Below, one piece after another: positions 37,184 to 45,378 of a DNA stretch of 64,000 nucleotides. Made by a program: the position numbers and the translations under genes. How positions within the stretch are numbered: position 1 is the stretch's first letter; each line of letters begins with the position of its first letter. Source of the DNA: Clostridia bacterium (lineage in GTDB: Bacteria > Bacillota > Clostridia > Christensenellales > Aristaeellaceae); assembly GCA_017431005.1 (NCBI GenBank), contig JAFRLY010000004.1:1-64000 (forward strand), read 5' to 3'. The notes beneath the pieces are model-generated. The model did no database searches, was not told the DNA's origin, and saw nothing but the letters and a program-made list of their open reading frames with translations.

Positions 37184-37287
37184 GCTTAACAGCCTTACTC
37201 TGTCATCAGAACGAGTTCACTCTCATCGTCGTTGAAATCCGGAAACTGATCGGCTGACGGATCTGCATCAGAAGGATGGTTCCGGAT

Positions 37288-37785
37288 TCAGCCTTTTACA
37301 TATCTGATTTCCCGCTTATTCCATCGCCTGAAAATCTTCTCTTTTCCGTCGGAACGGTAATTATTCTTTTCATAAAACTGCCTGCCCGGTCTGTTATCTT
37401 CCAGAACCCAGATGACAAATTCCGGGCAGCCTTTTTCTATGCCTTTCTGCTCAAAGAACCGCAGCATTCCGGTGCCGATGCCCATCCTCATATAATCAGG
37501 ATCAACATAAAGATAGTGAAGCTCAAAGGCGCCTTGTTTATCGTCATCTTCACACCTGCCGATACCCATCATTCCCCGGATGATCCCCGTGTCAGAATCC
37601 TCATCCACGTACACTTCAAACCGTTTTTCCGAGATCCATTTCCGGTGAACCGGCATGCGGTTCTCAACGGACAGGTCTTTATACAGATATTCGTCCGGAA
37701 CAATATTTTTGTAAGCATATCGGCTGCTGATCACATCGATCTCGGCAATCCTGACCGAATCATTTACTGTTGCCTCACGAATCAT
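37288..37785 (-). CDS. GNAT family acetyltransferase, with a possible lost C-terminal tail
   Basis: This 165-residue GNAT protein has the acetyl-CoA loop (YVDPDYMRMGIGTGMLRFFE) and a C-terminal FVIWVLEDNRPGRQFYEKNN block. It would transfer an acetyl group to an amine, perhaps a small molecule or protein. ATG 37785 follows GGGGTGAAGGAAAG. The frame stays open after the TGA stop for 30 more codons and ends in an acidic stretch (FPDFNDDESELVLMTE) at a TAA directly before the terminator. Either the gene was shortened by a nonsense mutation, or the tail belongs to an earlier gene. Substrate unknown. Confidence 0.85.
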   Translation of the reverse strand: MIREATVNDSVRIAEIDVISSRYAYKNIVPDEYLYKDLSVENRMPVHRKWISEKRFEVYVDEDSDTGIIRGMMGIGRCEDDDKQGAFELHYLYVDPDYMRMGIGTGMLRFFEQKGIEKGCPEFVIWVLEDNRPGRQFYEKNNYRSDGKEKIFRRWNKREIRYVKG

Positions 37786-37856
37786 CTTTCCTTCACCCCC
37801 CAACGTCAAGCAATGAATCAATCAGACTGCCTGTAACTCAGCTTTCGATTTTTGAA

Positions 37857-38273
37857 TTAAGGATTTTGCAGCACTTCCGGCGGTTTCACCATCACTCTGC
37901 CATCCGCGGCTTCAAACCCGAATCTCCTGTACAGATCATGTGCATCTCTTGTAACCAGAATGCCGCGAAGCTTTGTATACTCCGGAGAGGTTACAATATG
38001 AGAAACCAGGGCAGTTCCCAACCCCTGATGCTGATACTCAGGATCAATAATCACATCACACAGATAGTAGGAAGTCGCATAATCGCTGATGACTCTTGCG
38101 AATCCGATAAGCTTTTCCGGATCATCCATGTATATGCCATAGCAGGATGAATGGCGCACGGATTTCTCTATTGTGTCCATTGAGCGTTTATCTGCCCAGT
38201 ATGTCGCTTTCAGAAGGCGTGCAATATCCCTTGTGTCAAGCTTGTCTGACCCTTCAACAATTCTGTAATTCAT
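37857..38273 (-). CDS. GNAT family acetyltransferase
   Basis: This 138-residue protein reads as a compact GNAT. Beta strands carry GFARVISDYATSYYLCDVII, then the acetyl-CoA motif DPEYQHQGLGTALVSHIV and LVTRDAHDLYRRFGFE at the C-terminus. The family with this layout (tyrosine-rich strand 4, LYRRFGF ending) includes many uncharacterised acetyltransferases. AAAGGAAAAG lies upstream of ATG 38273. It is one of six acetyltransferase domains in the 36-48 kb array and is not close in sequence to its neighbours. Target unknown. Confidence 0.88.
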   Translation of the reverse strand: MNYRIVEGSDKLDTRDIARLLKATYWADKRSMDTIEKSVRHSSCYGIYMDDPEKLIGFARVISDYATSYYLCDVIIDPEYQHQGLGTALVSHIVTSPEYTKLRGILVTRDAHDLYRRFGFEAADGRVMVKPPEVLQNP

Positions 38274-38373
38274 CTTTATGATCTTTTCCTTTCATGGCTA
38301 TGAATATCATTGATTGTCATCCAAACCAGCTGCATAGCTGAAAGTTTTTGAATTCGGAAGATTGTCTTCCGTC

Positions 38374-38405
38374 CTGCCGTTCCGCCATTAACCGGAACGG
38401 CAGGA
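38374..38405 (-). terminator. Hairpin after the MccF-like gene
   Basis: A perfect 12-base stem (38374-38385 with 38394-38405) and eight-base loop lies ten bases beyond the stop. No T run follows on the minus strand, so termination would be weak; a smaller hairpin GGAAGA-CAA-TCTTCC follows. Confidence 0.5.
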
Positions 38406-38414
38406 TCTTGTCGC

Positions 38415-39443
38415 TTATTCAACAAAACGGATGACCTGGTTTTCCGCATCCACAACCGCATGAACTCCGAAAGGCATAATGCAGCGCGGCATCGCATGTC
38501 CGATATTCAGATTAAAGACGATCGGGAGATCCGGCCTGTTGATCACGTCAACCAGCAGCTGTTTATACTCTTCCGCGTATGTCTCATCCATGGGTTTCCC
38601 GGCAAGCACACCGCTGACGGCGCTGAACACGCCGGTCCCCTTCAGATATTCCAGCGCCTGTCGGTATTGTTCAGGTGCCGGCTTTTCCTCACTGGATTCC
38701 AGCAGCAGTATGCGTCCTTTCCAGTCCTCCGCGTCCGGGAACAGATGATACTTCCGGCACAAAACCGGCATATCTGCATACCGGTCACCGTTGAAAAAGT
38801 CATACAGGGAATCAATGCATCCACCCAGAATCTTTCCTGAAAACACAGGCGCTCCCTGCAGCAATTCAAATCCCCGGTCCGGAAGGGCAGGAAGCTGTTT
38901 GCCGATCTGATCGGGTGTGAAGATTTCCCTTTCTTTATACCAGACGCTGCTTGGCCTGATCTCACGGATTGTACCGGTGGCAATCAGCTCCTCAAAATAC
39001 TGCCGGGTATATGAGTGCATCCGGGGTCCCAGTTCGCAGATATCCGAGAGGAACGCCTGCCCATAGAAAGTTTTCAGTCCGACCTTGTGAAGCATCAGGT
39101 GATTGATCGTGGTGTCGGAGAAACCAAGGAATACTTTGTCTGTGACCGCATCAGCCAATTCATTGTGATCAAAAAGATACGGCAGCAGCCGATACGTGTC
39201 ATCCCCGCCTATGGCGCACAGGATCATGTCAATTTCCGGATCCCGGAATGCTGACAGAAGATCTTCCGCCCGTTTTTCCGGATGCGCCTTGACATATTCA
39301 AGCCCCAGGTCCGCATGCGGCATAAACCTCACATTCAGGCCATATTCCTTAAGCCTGCGAAGTCCGATCTCCACCTCAAACTGTACAGACGGCTCCCCGA
39401 TGATTCCGCTTGAAAGGCTGACAATCGCAACGTTTCTGATCAT
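38415..39443 (-). CDS. S66 family peptidase, LD-carboxypeptidase / MccF-like
   Basis: The 342-residue protein has the S66 serine peptidase layout: ILCAIGGDDTYRLLPYL, the nucleophile region VFLGFSDTTINHLM, the Glu block ILLLESSEEKPAPEQYRQAL and the His block NLNIGHAMPRCIMPFG. S66 contains LD-carboxypeptidases for murein recycling and MccF enzymes that cleave microcin C-type aminoacyl nucleotides and give immunity. The insertion and LESSEE pattern look closer to the MccF branch, and the surrounding resistance-like genes support a detoxifying role, but I cannot prove this. It is cytoplasmic. ATG 39443 follows TGGAGAAA. Confidence 0.88.
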   Translation of the reverse strand: MIRNVAIVSLSSGIIGEPSVQFEVEIGLRRLKEYGLNVRFMPHADLGLEYVKAHPEKRAEDLLSAFRDPEIDMILCAIGGDDTYRLLPYLFDHNELADAVTDKVFLGFSDTTINHLMLHKVGLKTFYGQAFLSDICELGPRMHSYTRQYFEELIATGTIREIRPSSVWYKEREIFTPDQIGKQLPALPDRGFELLQGAPVFSGKILGGCIDSLYDFFNGDRYADMPVLCRKYHLFPDAEDWKGRILLLESSEEKPAPEQYRQALEYLKGTGVFSAVSGVLAGKPMDETYAEEYKQLLVDVINRPDLPIVFNLNIGHAMPRCIMPFGVHAVVDAENQVIRFVE

Positions 39444-39503
39444 ATTTTTCTCCATTCTTCCGGTTATCGCGATGCCTGGATCATTCACTTCTGGTTTTCT
39501 GAA

Positions 39504-40538
39504 TCACTCAGGATTGCTCAATCGGTTTTTTCCATGCCCCATGCAATCTCTGAAGTTTATTGGTGAAGTCAGCGCATCTTCGGTTTCATCAAGGGATTTT
39601 CTGATCGCTCCGGGATCATTTCCCGCTTCCTTAAGCATCTTCACCTTAGTGTACCACAGCGGTTTCAGACAGCGATAGAGCATCAGTGCAGTATCCTTCT
39701 CGATATCCGAAAACCAGTAATAATCCGCAGCAATCCTCAGCGCCTCACAGATTCCGGAGGCTCCGTTGTTTTCCCGCATAAGGTAGTTCAGGAAGACATC
39801 TCTGCCGCAGAGATTAAAATCATATACCCCGACAAATTTTCCTTCATCATCCATCAGGATATTTGAAGCGTTGAGATCCGCCTGAAATACAGAGGTCGGG
39901 AGCTGATGATAGACCTTTTCAAGCTCTGCTCTGTTTTCCGACCAGAGCCGCCAGATCCTCCCGACCTGCTCACCGAACTCATCGGGCAGGGCCTCCGCAT
40001 ATTCCTTCCAGGCCAGGGCATTTTCCAGAACCTCATCTGTTTTGTCGCTGGGACAGAATGTTTCGAACAGGCAGTAAGCCGAAGGATACTTTGTATAATC
40101 AAGATGCAGCGCGGCAATCCTTGACGTCATCTGCCAGATGTCCCGTTTGTAGCTGTTATAAAGCGCGTCGTTCTGCCCGAAGTTATCTGAAAATCTGTCC
40201 TCGACAGGCCGGAACGGCGCATATTCCTCTGCGTATGTCACACATCTGTGCCCGCAATAATCAACGACCGGGAAACCGCCGGATCTGTCCCGGAGGATTC
40301 GCGGACAGTAATAACCGAGTTTGCGATACTCCTCCACCGTCCTTTGCCATACAGCAATCTTCTCCGAAAATGTAAAATCATTATCGGCAAGCTTCAACAC
40401 ATATTTGTTTCCCCGATCCGTTTCGACAACAAAAGTTGCTCTGAAATCCTCGTCTCCCCGGCTGGTATCGATCTTACGGGACAATACCGGAATTTCATTA
40501 AAGAAACGCGAAAAAACTGTTTTGACCGCCTCATCCAT
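39504..40538 (-). CDS. Aminoglycoside phosphotransferase-family kinase (APH-like)
   Basis: The 344-residue protein has a protein-kinase-like APH fold. An N-terminal beta lobe with YVLKLADNDF (ATP-binding Lys) is followed by the catalytic loop VFQADLNASNILMD and the metal site GVYDFNLCGRD. In the catalytic loop the usual His of HxDxxxxN is Gln (QADLNASN), while the catalytic Asp and the Asn remain. It may phosphorylate an aminoglycoside, a nucleoside or a sugar; homoserine-kinase-like members look alike. Start 40538 has GAGGAAAAGCG upstream. It is preceded by a 24-codon coding-like remnant (40573-40644). Confidence 0.85.
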   Translation of the reverse strand: MDEAVKTVFSRFFNEIPVLSRKIDTSRGDEDFRATFVVETDRGNKYVLKLADNDFTFSEKIAVWQRTVEEYRKLGYYCPRILRDRSGGFPVVDYCGHRCVTYAEEYAPFRPVEDRFSDNFGQNDALYNSYKRDIWQMTSRIAALHLDYTKYPSAYCLFETFCPSDKTDEVLENALAWKEYAEALPDEFGEQVGRIWRLWSENRAELEKVYHQLPTSVFQADLNASNILMDDEGKFVGVYDFNLCGRDVFLNYLMRENNGASGICEALRIAADYYWFSDIEKDTALMLYRCLKPLWYTKVKMLKEAGNDPGAIRKSLDETEDALTSPINFRDCMGHGKNRLSNPE

Positions 40539-40644
40539 CCGCTTTTCCTCATAAATAGCAGTTTGCTGCTCAGGCAATCTGAAAGTTGGAAAACTCTACA
40601 TCCGGAAGACTGTTCTCCAGGCGTTGCTGACCAACCGTAAAATA

Positions 40645-41748
40645 TCATGAAAGTCTGTAAATCTCGAGACCGTTCTCTTCACCGGACCATACAAAACCGT
40701 GCCTGACAGCGATATGTTTTGTTATCTCCTGCCCCGGATCGCATTCAATCACGAGTGACTTTCCTTCGTTTCGGGCTCTGGCTATCATCTGTTTCGTCAA
40801 TGCAGACGCATATCCTTTTCCCCATTGGTCAGGAGTCAAAACCCAGCCGATTTCCATACTGTCCTCATCATAAGTATGGTAAATAACATACCCGATAAAA
40901 GCGCCGTCCTGATCAACTGCATAAACAGGAGGAGCATCCGACAGGGCTGCCTGCAGGAATGAACGTGTCTGTTCTGTTGAGTATGGAGGCTCCAGAAACA
41001 GCATAACGTCCGGATCTGACAGCAGGGCATGTAACGGTTCCAAATCCCGTTCATTCATTTTCCGAATCGTCAGCTCCATATTCTGATCCGGTTCAGCACG
41101 CCCGAAAGGACAGACAGCCAGGCACAGCCCGCACGCACTCTTCCGGCCCAGTTTGGAGATAAACGCGCTCCTCATCCGATTGCATTTCTGATAATCAATG
41201 ATTTCGGATCTGTCCTTTTCAATTGTCCATTGCTGGTTTTTCAGCGCTTTGCAGGGACAGATATCGATACATTTTGTACAGTTCTCCGGGCACCTGCCGA
41301 CTGTGACCGGCTGCCCATAAGTAAATCTTTCATCAATCAGAAGAGCGGATAATCTGACCCTGGGACCATACCTTTCGGTAATAATGACATCATTCTTTCC
41401 GAACCATCCGATTCCGGCGTGCGCCGCGGCCGTTTTAAAGGAGAACAGGGCCCGGAGCTCTTTTTCATTCTCCTGCGCAACCGGAGGGATCCAGTATTTC
41501 GCCTGATGCTTTTGCAGAATCTGTTCGATTTCAGCAACAACGGTCTCCAGCCGGCTTCTCGCGGTTTGAATTCCCTGTTCGAATCTTTCTTCCGTATAGT
41601 CGTCAGCGGTCAGCTGTTCGCCGTAGGGAACAGCAAACACCAGCGCCGAATGATAGTCTTCCCCGTACGGGCAGTAGGATATATCCGTGAATCCGTAGAT
41701 GATATCCGGGTGCTCAGAAAAAACCTTCCGGATCTCTTTTTCCAGCAT
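40645..41748 (-). CDS. Fusion of a QueG-like 4Fe-4S reductase domain with a GNAT acetyltransferase
   Basis: Residues 1-222 form an epoxyqueuosine-reductase-like Fe-S protein: AGIGWFGKNDVIITERYGPR, then CPENCTKCIDICPCKAL and CGLCLAVCPFGR give two 4Fe-4S cluster sites. From Met224 a full GNAT domain follows (MELTIRKMNERDLEPLHALL, IGWVLTPDQWGKGYASALTK, GFVWSGEENGLEIYRLS). The inner Met could have been the start of a separate gene, so a lost stop codon is a simple origin. The frame also continues for 24 codons after the TGA. It overlaps the asparaginase stop by one base. Function of the pair is unknown. Confidence 0.88.
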   Translation of the reverse strand: MLEKEIRKVFSEHPDIIYGFTDISYCPYGEDYHSALVFAVPYGEQLTADDYTEERFEQGIQTARSRLETVVAEIEQILQKHQAKYWIPPVAQENEKELRALFSFKTAAAHAGIGWFGKNDVIITERYGPRVRLSALLIDERFTYGQPVTVGRCPENCTKCIDICPCKALKNQQWTIEKDRSEIIDYQKCNRMRSAFISKLGRKSACGLCLAVCPFGRAEPDQNMELTIRKMNERDLEPLHALLSDPDVMLFLEPPYSTEQTRSFLQAALSDAPPVYAVDQDGAFIGYVIYHTYDEDSMEIGWVLTPDQWGKGYASALTKQMIARARNEGKSLVIECDPGQEITKHIAVRHGFVWSGEENGLEIYRLS

Positions 41749-42800
41749 CAGGGCATCCCTCCCGATCGATCAGCCGTTCTCATGCTCTGAACGGATATCT
41801 CCCCGCGGAGACTCCGTTCCATTCGCTGCATGATTCCCTCCCGGGTCAGGTCGCGGCTGAACAGATAATAGAGTTTCGCGACAGCCGCTTCCGTAGTGAT
41901 ATCATATCCGCTGACCGCACCGGCGCTTTTCAGCGCGGCAGAAGTCTCATACGCACCAAGGGTTACCGTCCCGTGGTGGCATTGGGAGCAAACTATGATT
42001 ACGGTGCCGTTTTCGCAGGCTCTCCGGATCATCGGCAGCAGGGCGTCTGCGGATCCCGGGATATTGCCTGCGCCAAATGTTTCAATCACGATTCCCTTCA
42101 GCTTTTCCGTCATGATTCCGTCAAACAGCTCAAACTGGATTCCCGGGAACACTTTGATCACGCCGATCGGGATGTTTTTCAGGGTCTGCAGCGAGAATGT
42201 ACCTTCGCAGGGCGGAAGCAGTGCGGCTGTGTTGTATCGGATCTCAATACCGGCCTCTGCCAGAGGCGGATAGTTCGGTGAATCGAATGCAATCAGGTCA
42301 TCTGCGGAATACTTCACGGCACGGTTTCCCCGCAGCAGTTTCCCGCCAAAATAGAGGCAGACCTCATGCACCCTGTCATCCGCCGCTACCATCAGGGCCG
42401 TAATCAGGTTGTCCCGGGCATCGTTCCGGAGCTCGCAGAGCGGGATCTGTGAACCGGTCAGGATCACCGGCTTCCGGTTATTCCGGAGCGTGAACGACAG
42501 GACAGAGGACGTATACGCCATGGTATCCGTTCCGTGCAGAATGACAAAACCGTCATATGCGTCATAATGATCTGAGATCATCCTGCCGATCATATTCCAT
42601 TCCTTCACGGTCATGTTGGAAGAATCCAGCAGCGGATCCATATCGATGATATCCCATCCGGGCATGCTTTCAGCTTTCAGCTCCGGAATCGCATCCAGCA
42701 GCTGATGGAACGCTTCCTTCTGCGGAGCGTATCCCCGTTCAGTCTGTATCATGCCGATGGTTCCGCCGGTATACAGAATCAGTATCCTTTTCCGGGACAT
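41748..42800 (-). CDS. ansA: Type I L-asparaginase
   Basis: Asparaginase releases ammonia from asparagine to give aspartate. Seen: the nucleophile motif ILYTGGTIGMIQTERGYAP, the second catalytic motif FVILHGTDTMAYTSSVLSF, NLITALMVAADDRVHEVC, the type I IVIETFGAGNIPG and SQCHHGTVTLGAYETS. There is no signal peptide, so it is the cytoplasmic type I enzyme. ATG 42800 is preferred because GGAGGG lies six bases upstream; ATG 42806 touches it. Downstream coupling to the QueG-GNAT fusion is by a one-base stop/start overlap (TGATG). Confidence 0.94.
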   Translation of the reverse strand: MSRKRILILYTGGTIGMIQTERGYAPQKEAFHQLLDAIPELKAESMPGWDIIDMDPLLDSSNMTVKEWNMIGRMISDHYDAYDGFVILHGTDTMAYTSSVLSFTLRNNRKPVILTGSQIPLCELRNDARDNLITALMVAADDRVHEVCLYFGGKLLRGNRAVKYSADDLIAFDSPNYPPLAEAGIEIRYNTAALLPPCEGTFSLQTLKNIPIGVIKVFPGIQFELFDGIMTEKLKGIVIETFGAGNIPGSADALLPMIRRACENGTVIIVCSQCHHGTVTLGAYETSAALKSAGAVSGYDITTEAAVAKLYYLFSRDLTREGIMQRMERSLRGEISVQSMRTADRSGGMP

Positions 42801-42897
42801 GTTCATCCCTCCCGCGCATTGTTTCCTTCCATTCAGACCGCATCGTTCACATCCATCGTGAGCTCCTGCCGGGGTAAGCTTCCGGGATTTCCGGGGG

Positions 42898-43323
42898 TCA
42901 GATTTCCTTCATGCCGATTGCTTTGGCGGCTGCCCGCATGGGGGCGTTTGTCCGCTCTGTTGTCAGGACGGCAGTTTTTCCGTCGCTGAGGATCCTGAAG
43001 GCCATTTCCGAGATAAGCGCCTTACAGAAGCCCTTGTTCCGCTGCTCTGGAATGGTAGCGACACCGCCTATTTCTGTTTCGCCTTCGTGAAACGAAAATG
43101 GTATTGTGAAACAGACAATTTCATTGCCGTTCATTACAGCCAGCGGAGCCCCAACCGTCTGATCAAGCTTGTCAGGATTGATCGGCACATCGGTAAACCG
43201 GGCATAGAATTTCTGAATAGCAGCCAGATCCTTGTGCCAATCCAGATCACGAACAGTATAATTGGTACGATACAGCAAATCCTTAATGGAATCAAGGCGG
43301 TAATAAACGAAGGGATTACTCAT
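42898..43323 (-). CDS. GNAT family acetyltransferase
   Basis: This 141-residue protein has a GNAT core: FTIPFSFHEGETEIGGVATI, the acetyl-CoA loop PEQRNKGFCKALISEMAFRI and the ending MRAAAKAIGMKEI. It is shorter at the N-terminus than usual GNATs (VYYRLDSIKDLLYRTN leads straight into the fold), but the acetyl-CoA loop is intact. Directly upstream lies the duplicated 54-bp segment (43370-43423). It is part of the accessory array and its substrate is unknown. Confidence 0.82.
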   Translation of the reverse strand: MSNPFVYYRLDSIKDLLYRTNYTVRDLDWHKDLAAIQKFYARFTDVPINPDKLDQTVGAPLAVMNGNEIVCFTIPFSFHEGETEIGGVATIPEQRNKGFCKALISEMAFRILSDGKTAVLTTERTNAPMRAAAKAIGMKEI

Positions 43324-43369
43324 TCCGGATATCGATGACCTCCCTGAAAATCAAAGCTCAAGGTTGAAA

Positions 43370-43423
43370 ATTCAACGCCTGGACGTTCTGCTGATCCGTC
43401 GTTTGTTTCGGGATTCTCATAAA
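43370..43423. repeat. 54-bp duplicated GNAT 3'-end segment, copy 1
   Basis: Aligned by eye without gaps, this segment matches 47549-47602 at 48 of 54 positions. In copy 2 it encodes the end of an intact GNAT gene (MRIPKQAAD then stop). Here the same frame reads MRIPKQTTDQQNVQALNFQP and belongs to no gene; the nucleotidyltransferase stop codon lies within it in another frame. A perfect 14-bp palindrome (43363-43376) sits at its edge. Confidence 0.85.
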
Positions 43424-44232
43424 CCGGTGCCTTTCATCTGAGATGCAGCCCCGCAGGGATCAGCAAGATGCATTTCCCTTTCCAGCACATCCGCGTATTG
43501 CTGAACAACCGGCCCCAGTTCCTTCAGCCATTGCTTTACATCGCTCCGGTTTTTATAAGCCAGGGGATTCTGCCGGATCCAGAGGGTTTTCCTCAGCGGC
43601 TCTTCATTCTCAAACAGATGCTCTGACAGCGCCCAGTTCCCTGCCTGCGTTTTCGAGATTACATCGCTGTACCTTAACGTATAGATGCATCTGGCAATAT
43701 CCAGCAGCCATCCGCAGGAATATAGCTTTTCATCTGTCTCAACCGCGAACCGGCAGATCGTTTCATAATGCTGTCTGACAGCCTCCCGCAGATCCATAAC
43801 GGAAGGTTCCGCAAAAATGCTTCTGTCATTCTCGCCGCGGACGGACTTCCCATATTTTGCAAGCTCATATAATGAAAAGACATTCTGCTTCCAGCGATCG
43901 GTGATCCTTTCGCCGGAGGTTCCCCAGTATACCAGCTTTGAGAACGTACCTGCCAAATACTCATTTGCATCCGCAATGACGCCCTCAAAAGAACGGTAAT
44001 ACGGATTGTCCGGTTCGGTTTCCAGCATGATCTGCCGCAGTCCGACCAGCTGTTGTGCCTGCTCTTCAGTGATCCGGCCGCCGGTCAGAACCAGCAGGTC
44101 TATATCACTCCAGCCCAGCCTGAAGTCATCCAGAGCAACGCTTCCGTAAAGCCATATGCTGTGAATATTCTGATCCAGCATGGCGGACAGACGATCTGCC
44201 ATTTTCTCAATGGATTGATTCAGATTCAACAT
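43417..44232 (-). CDS. Aminoglycoside nucleotidyltransferase-like protein (ANT/aadA type)
   Basis: The 271-residue protein begins with a nucleotidyltransferase core, IWLYGSVALDDFRLGWSDID, which holds the GS...DxD metal and nucleotide motif, followed by an acidic DLLVL and a helical C-terminal domain (LREAVRQHYETICRF, DIARCIYTLRYSDVISKTQA). The pattern matches ANT(9)/ANT(3'')-type adenylyltransferases, which inactivate spectinomycin or streptomycin, but sequence alone cannot show resistance. The last Leu codon and the stop lie in the duplicated GNAT fragment, so the original C-terminus may have been replaced. Confidence 0.85.
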   Translation of the reverse strand: MLNLNQSIEKMADRLSAMLDQNIHSIWLYGSVALDDFRLGWSDIDLLVLTGGRITEEQAQQLVGLRQIMLETEPDNPYYRSFEGVIADANEYLAGTFSKLVYWGTSGERITDRWKQNVFSLYELAKYGKSVRGENDRSIFAEPSVMDLREAVRQHYETICRFAVETDEKLYSCGWLLDIARCIYTLRYSDVISKTQAGNWALSEHLFENEEPLRKTLWIRQNPLAYKNRSDVKQWLKELGPVVQQYADVLEREMHLADPCGAASQMKGTGL

Positions 44233-44289
44233 AATCAGGCTCCCTGCTTTCGTCTGTTATGCTTTTACGGATGAGTTCTGCCGGGCGTC

Positions 44290-44334
44290 TTCCGGAGCAG
44301 TTCATTTTTTCCTGAATATTCGCGTGCTCCGGAA
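44290..44334. repeat. Inverted repeat between adenosine deaminase and nucleotidyltransferase genes
   Basis: TTCCGGAGCA (44290-44299) has a perfect complement at 44325-44334, with a 25-base centre. There is no T run in terminator position. Its role is unknown; it may be a recombination relic. Confidence 0.5.
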
Positions 44335-44378
44335 TGTCATGTCCGGCTCATCCGGATAGATATTTTCCCTTTAGTTTA

Positions 44379-45317
44379 TCATACAGATTTCAATCCATTT
44401 TTCCGAATATCGTCCAGTTCCTCCGCATCCAGGCACCCGCTTTGATAAAGACGAAGATATTCCTTAGATACAGCCGAATCAAAAATCAGCACATCATCAG
44501 AATTTATCGTGACATCAATGCCGCTGCGATAAAGGCTTGCAACAGGATGAGCTTTCAGGTCTCTGACTCTTCCAAGGAGATAGTTGCTTGTTGGTGTAAT
44601 ATTCAGGCGGATGTGATTATCCGTCAGGAAACGGATCACGGAAGGATCGTCCGCAGCTGCAATTCCGTGCTGTACTTCATCCAGTTCAAGGCACTCTACC
44701 GCATGGCGTACATCGTCCGCAGTTCCCCATTCGCCAACATGAGCCTTCAGCCTGAGACCTTCTGACTTAGCGCGCCGATATATAGGTTTGAAATTGTCTA
44801 TCGGCTGTGCCAATTCATCCCCATACAAATCAATTGAATAAAATGCTTTACATCCCCAGAAATAAGATAAGCAGTCTTCTAAATATGCTATATTGCAATG
44901 TCGGGACAGCCCGATCTGAAGCCGCAGTTCAATCTCGGGAGCCACTTCTCGATGAGCAGTTTCAAACACCGCAACAAGTTCTTCAATGTTTCCGTGGAAA
45001 AACTCTCCCAGGCCCCATACATCCTCACCGATCTCCAGTATAGCAACGCCGTCCTCTCGCGCTTGTGAAAAAGCTGCCCGCATAAGCATCCTGCGTCCGT
45101 CGGCAGTGTTGGAACAATCCGACAGATTTTGGGAAACCCAGGCATGCATTTCATTCATGGAATGAATTGGGGTTTTGATCGGCTGAATATCCTTTCCGGC
45201 ATGCTCACGCAGAAACTGTCTGCTTCCGCCCAATACAAAATGATTGTGCAGATCTGCCTTGGGACATCTGCGAATGGCTTCAAGGTTTCCTTGTATCAAG
45301 GCATCTGTAAATTCCAT
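44379..45317 (-). CDS. Adenosine deaminase-like metal hydrolase
   Basis: The 312-residue protein shows the adenosine/AMP deaminase barrel: zinc HxH in CPKADLHNHFVLGGSRQF, the catalytic His-Glu in LKAHVGEWGTADDVRHAVEC, VQHGIAAADDPSVI, LNITPTSNYLLG and the aspartate pair VTINSDDVLIF. The substrate-loop sequence differs from classical adenosine deaminases, so related adenine, methylthioadenosine or guanine-type deaminases are possible. It ends soon after the last conserved block (NGLKSV), slightly short of the family's typical C-terminal helix. GGAGGAGCTTCG precedes ATG 45317. Confidence 0.85.
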   Translation of the reverse strand: MEFTDALIQGNLEAIRRCPKADLHNHFVLGGSRQFLREHAGKDIQPIKTPIHSMNEMHAWVSQNLSDCSNTADGRRMLMRAAFSQAREDGVAILEIGEDVWGLGEFFHGNIEELVAVFETAHREVAPEIELRLQIGLSRHCNIAYLEDCLSYFWGCKAFYSIDLYGDELAQPIDNFKPIYRRAKSEGLRLKAHVGEWGTADDVRHAVECLELDEVQHGIAAADDPSVIRFLTDNHIRLNITPTSNYLLGRVRDLKAHPVASLYRSGIDVTINSDDVLIFDSAVSKEYLRLYQSGCLDAEELDDIRKNGLKSV

Positions 45318-45378
45318 CGAAGCTCCTCCGGTATACAAATCCCGATTTGCCGCTCAGTAAACGCCTTGGTCTTACCGG

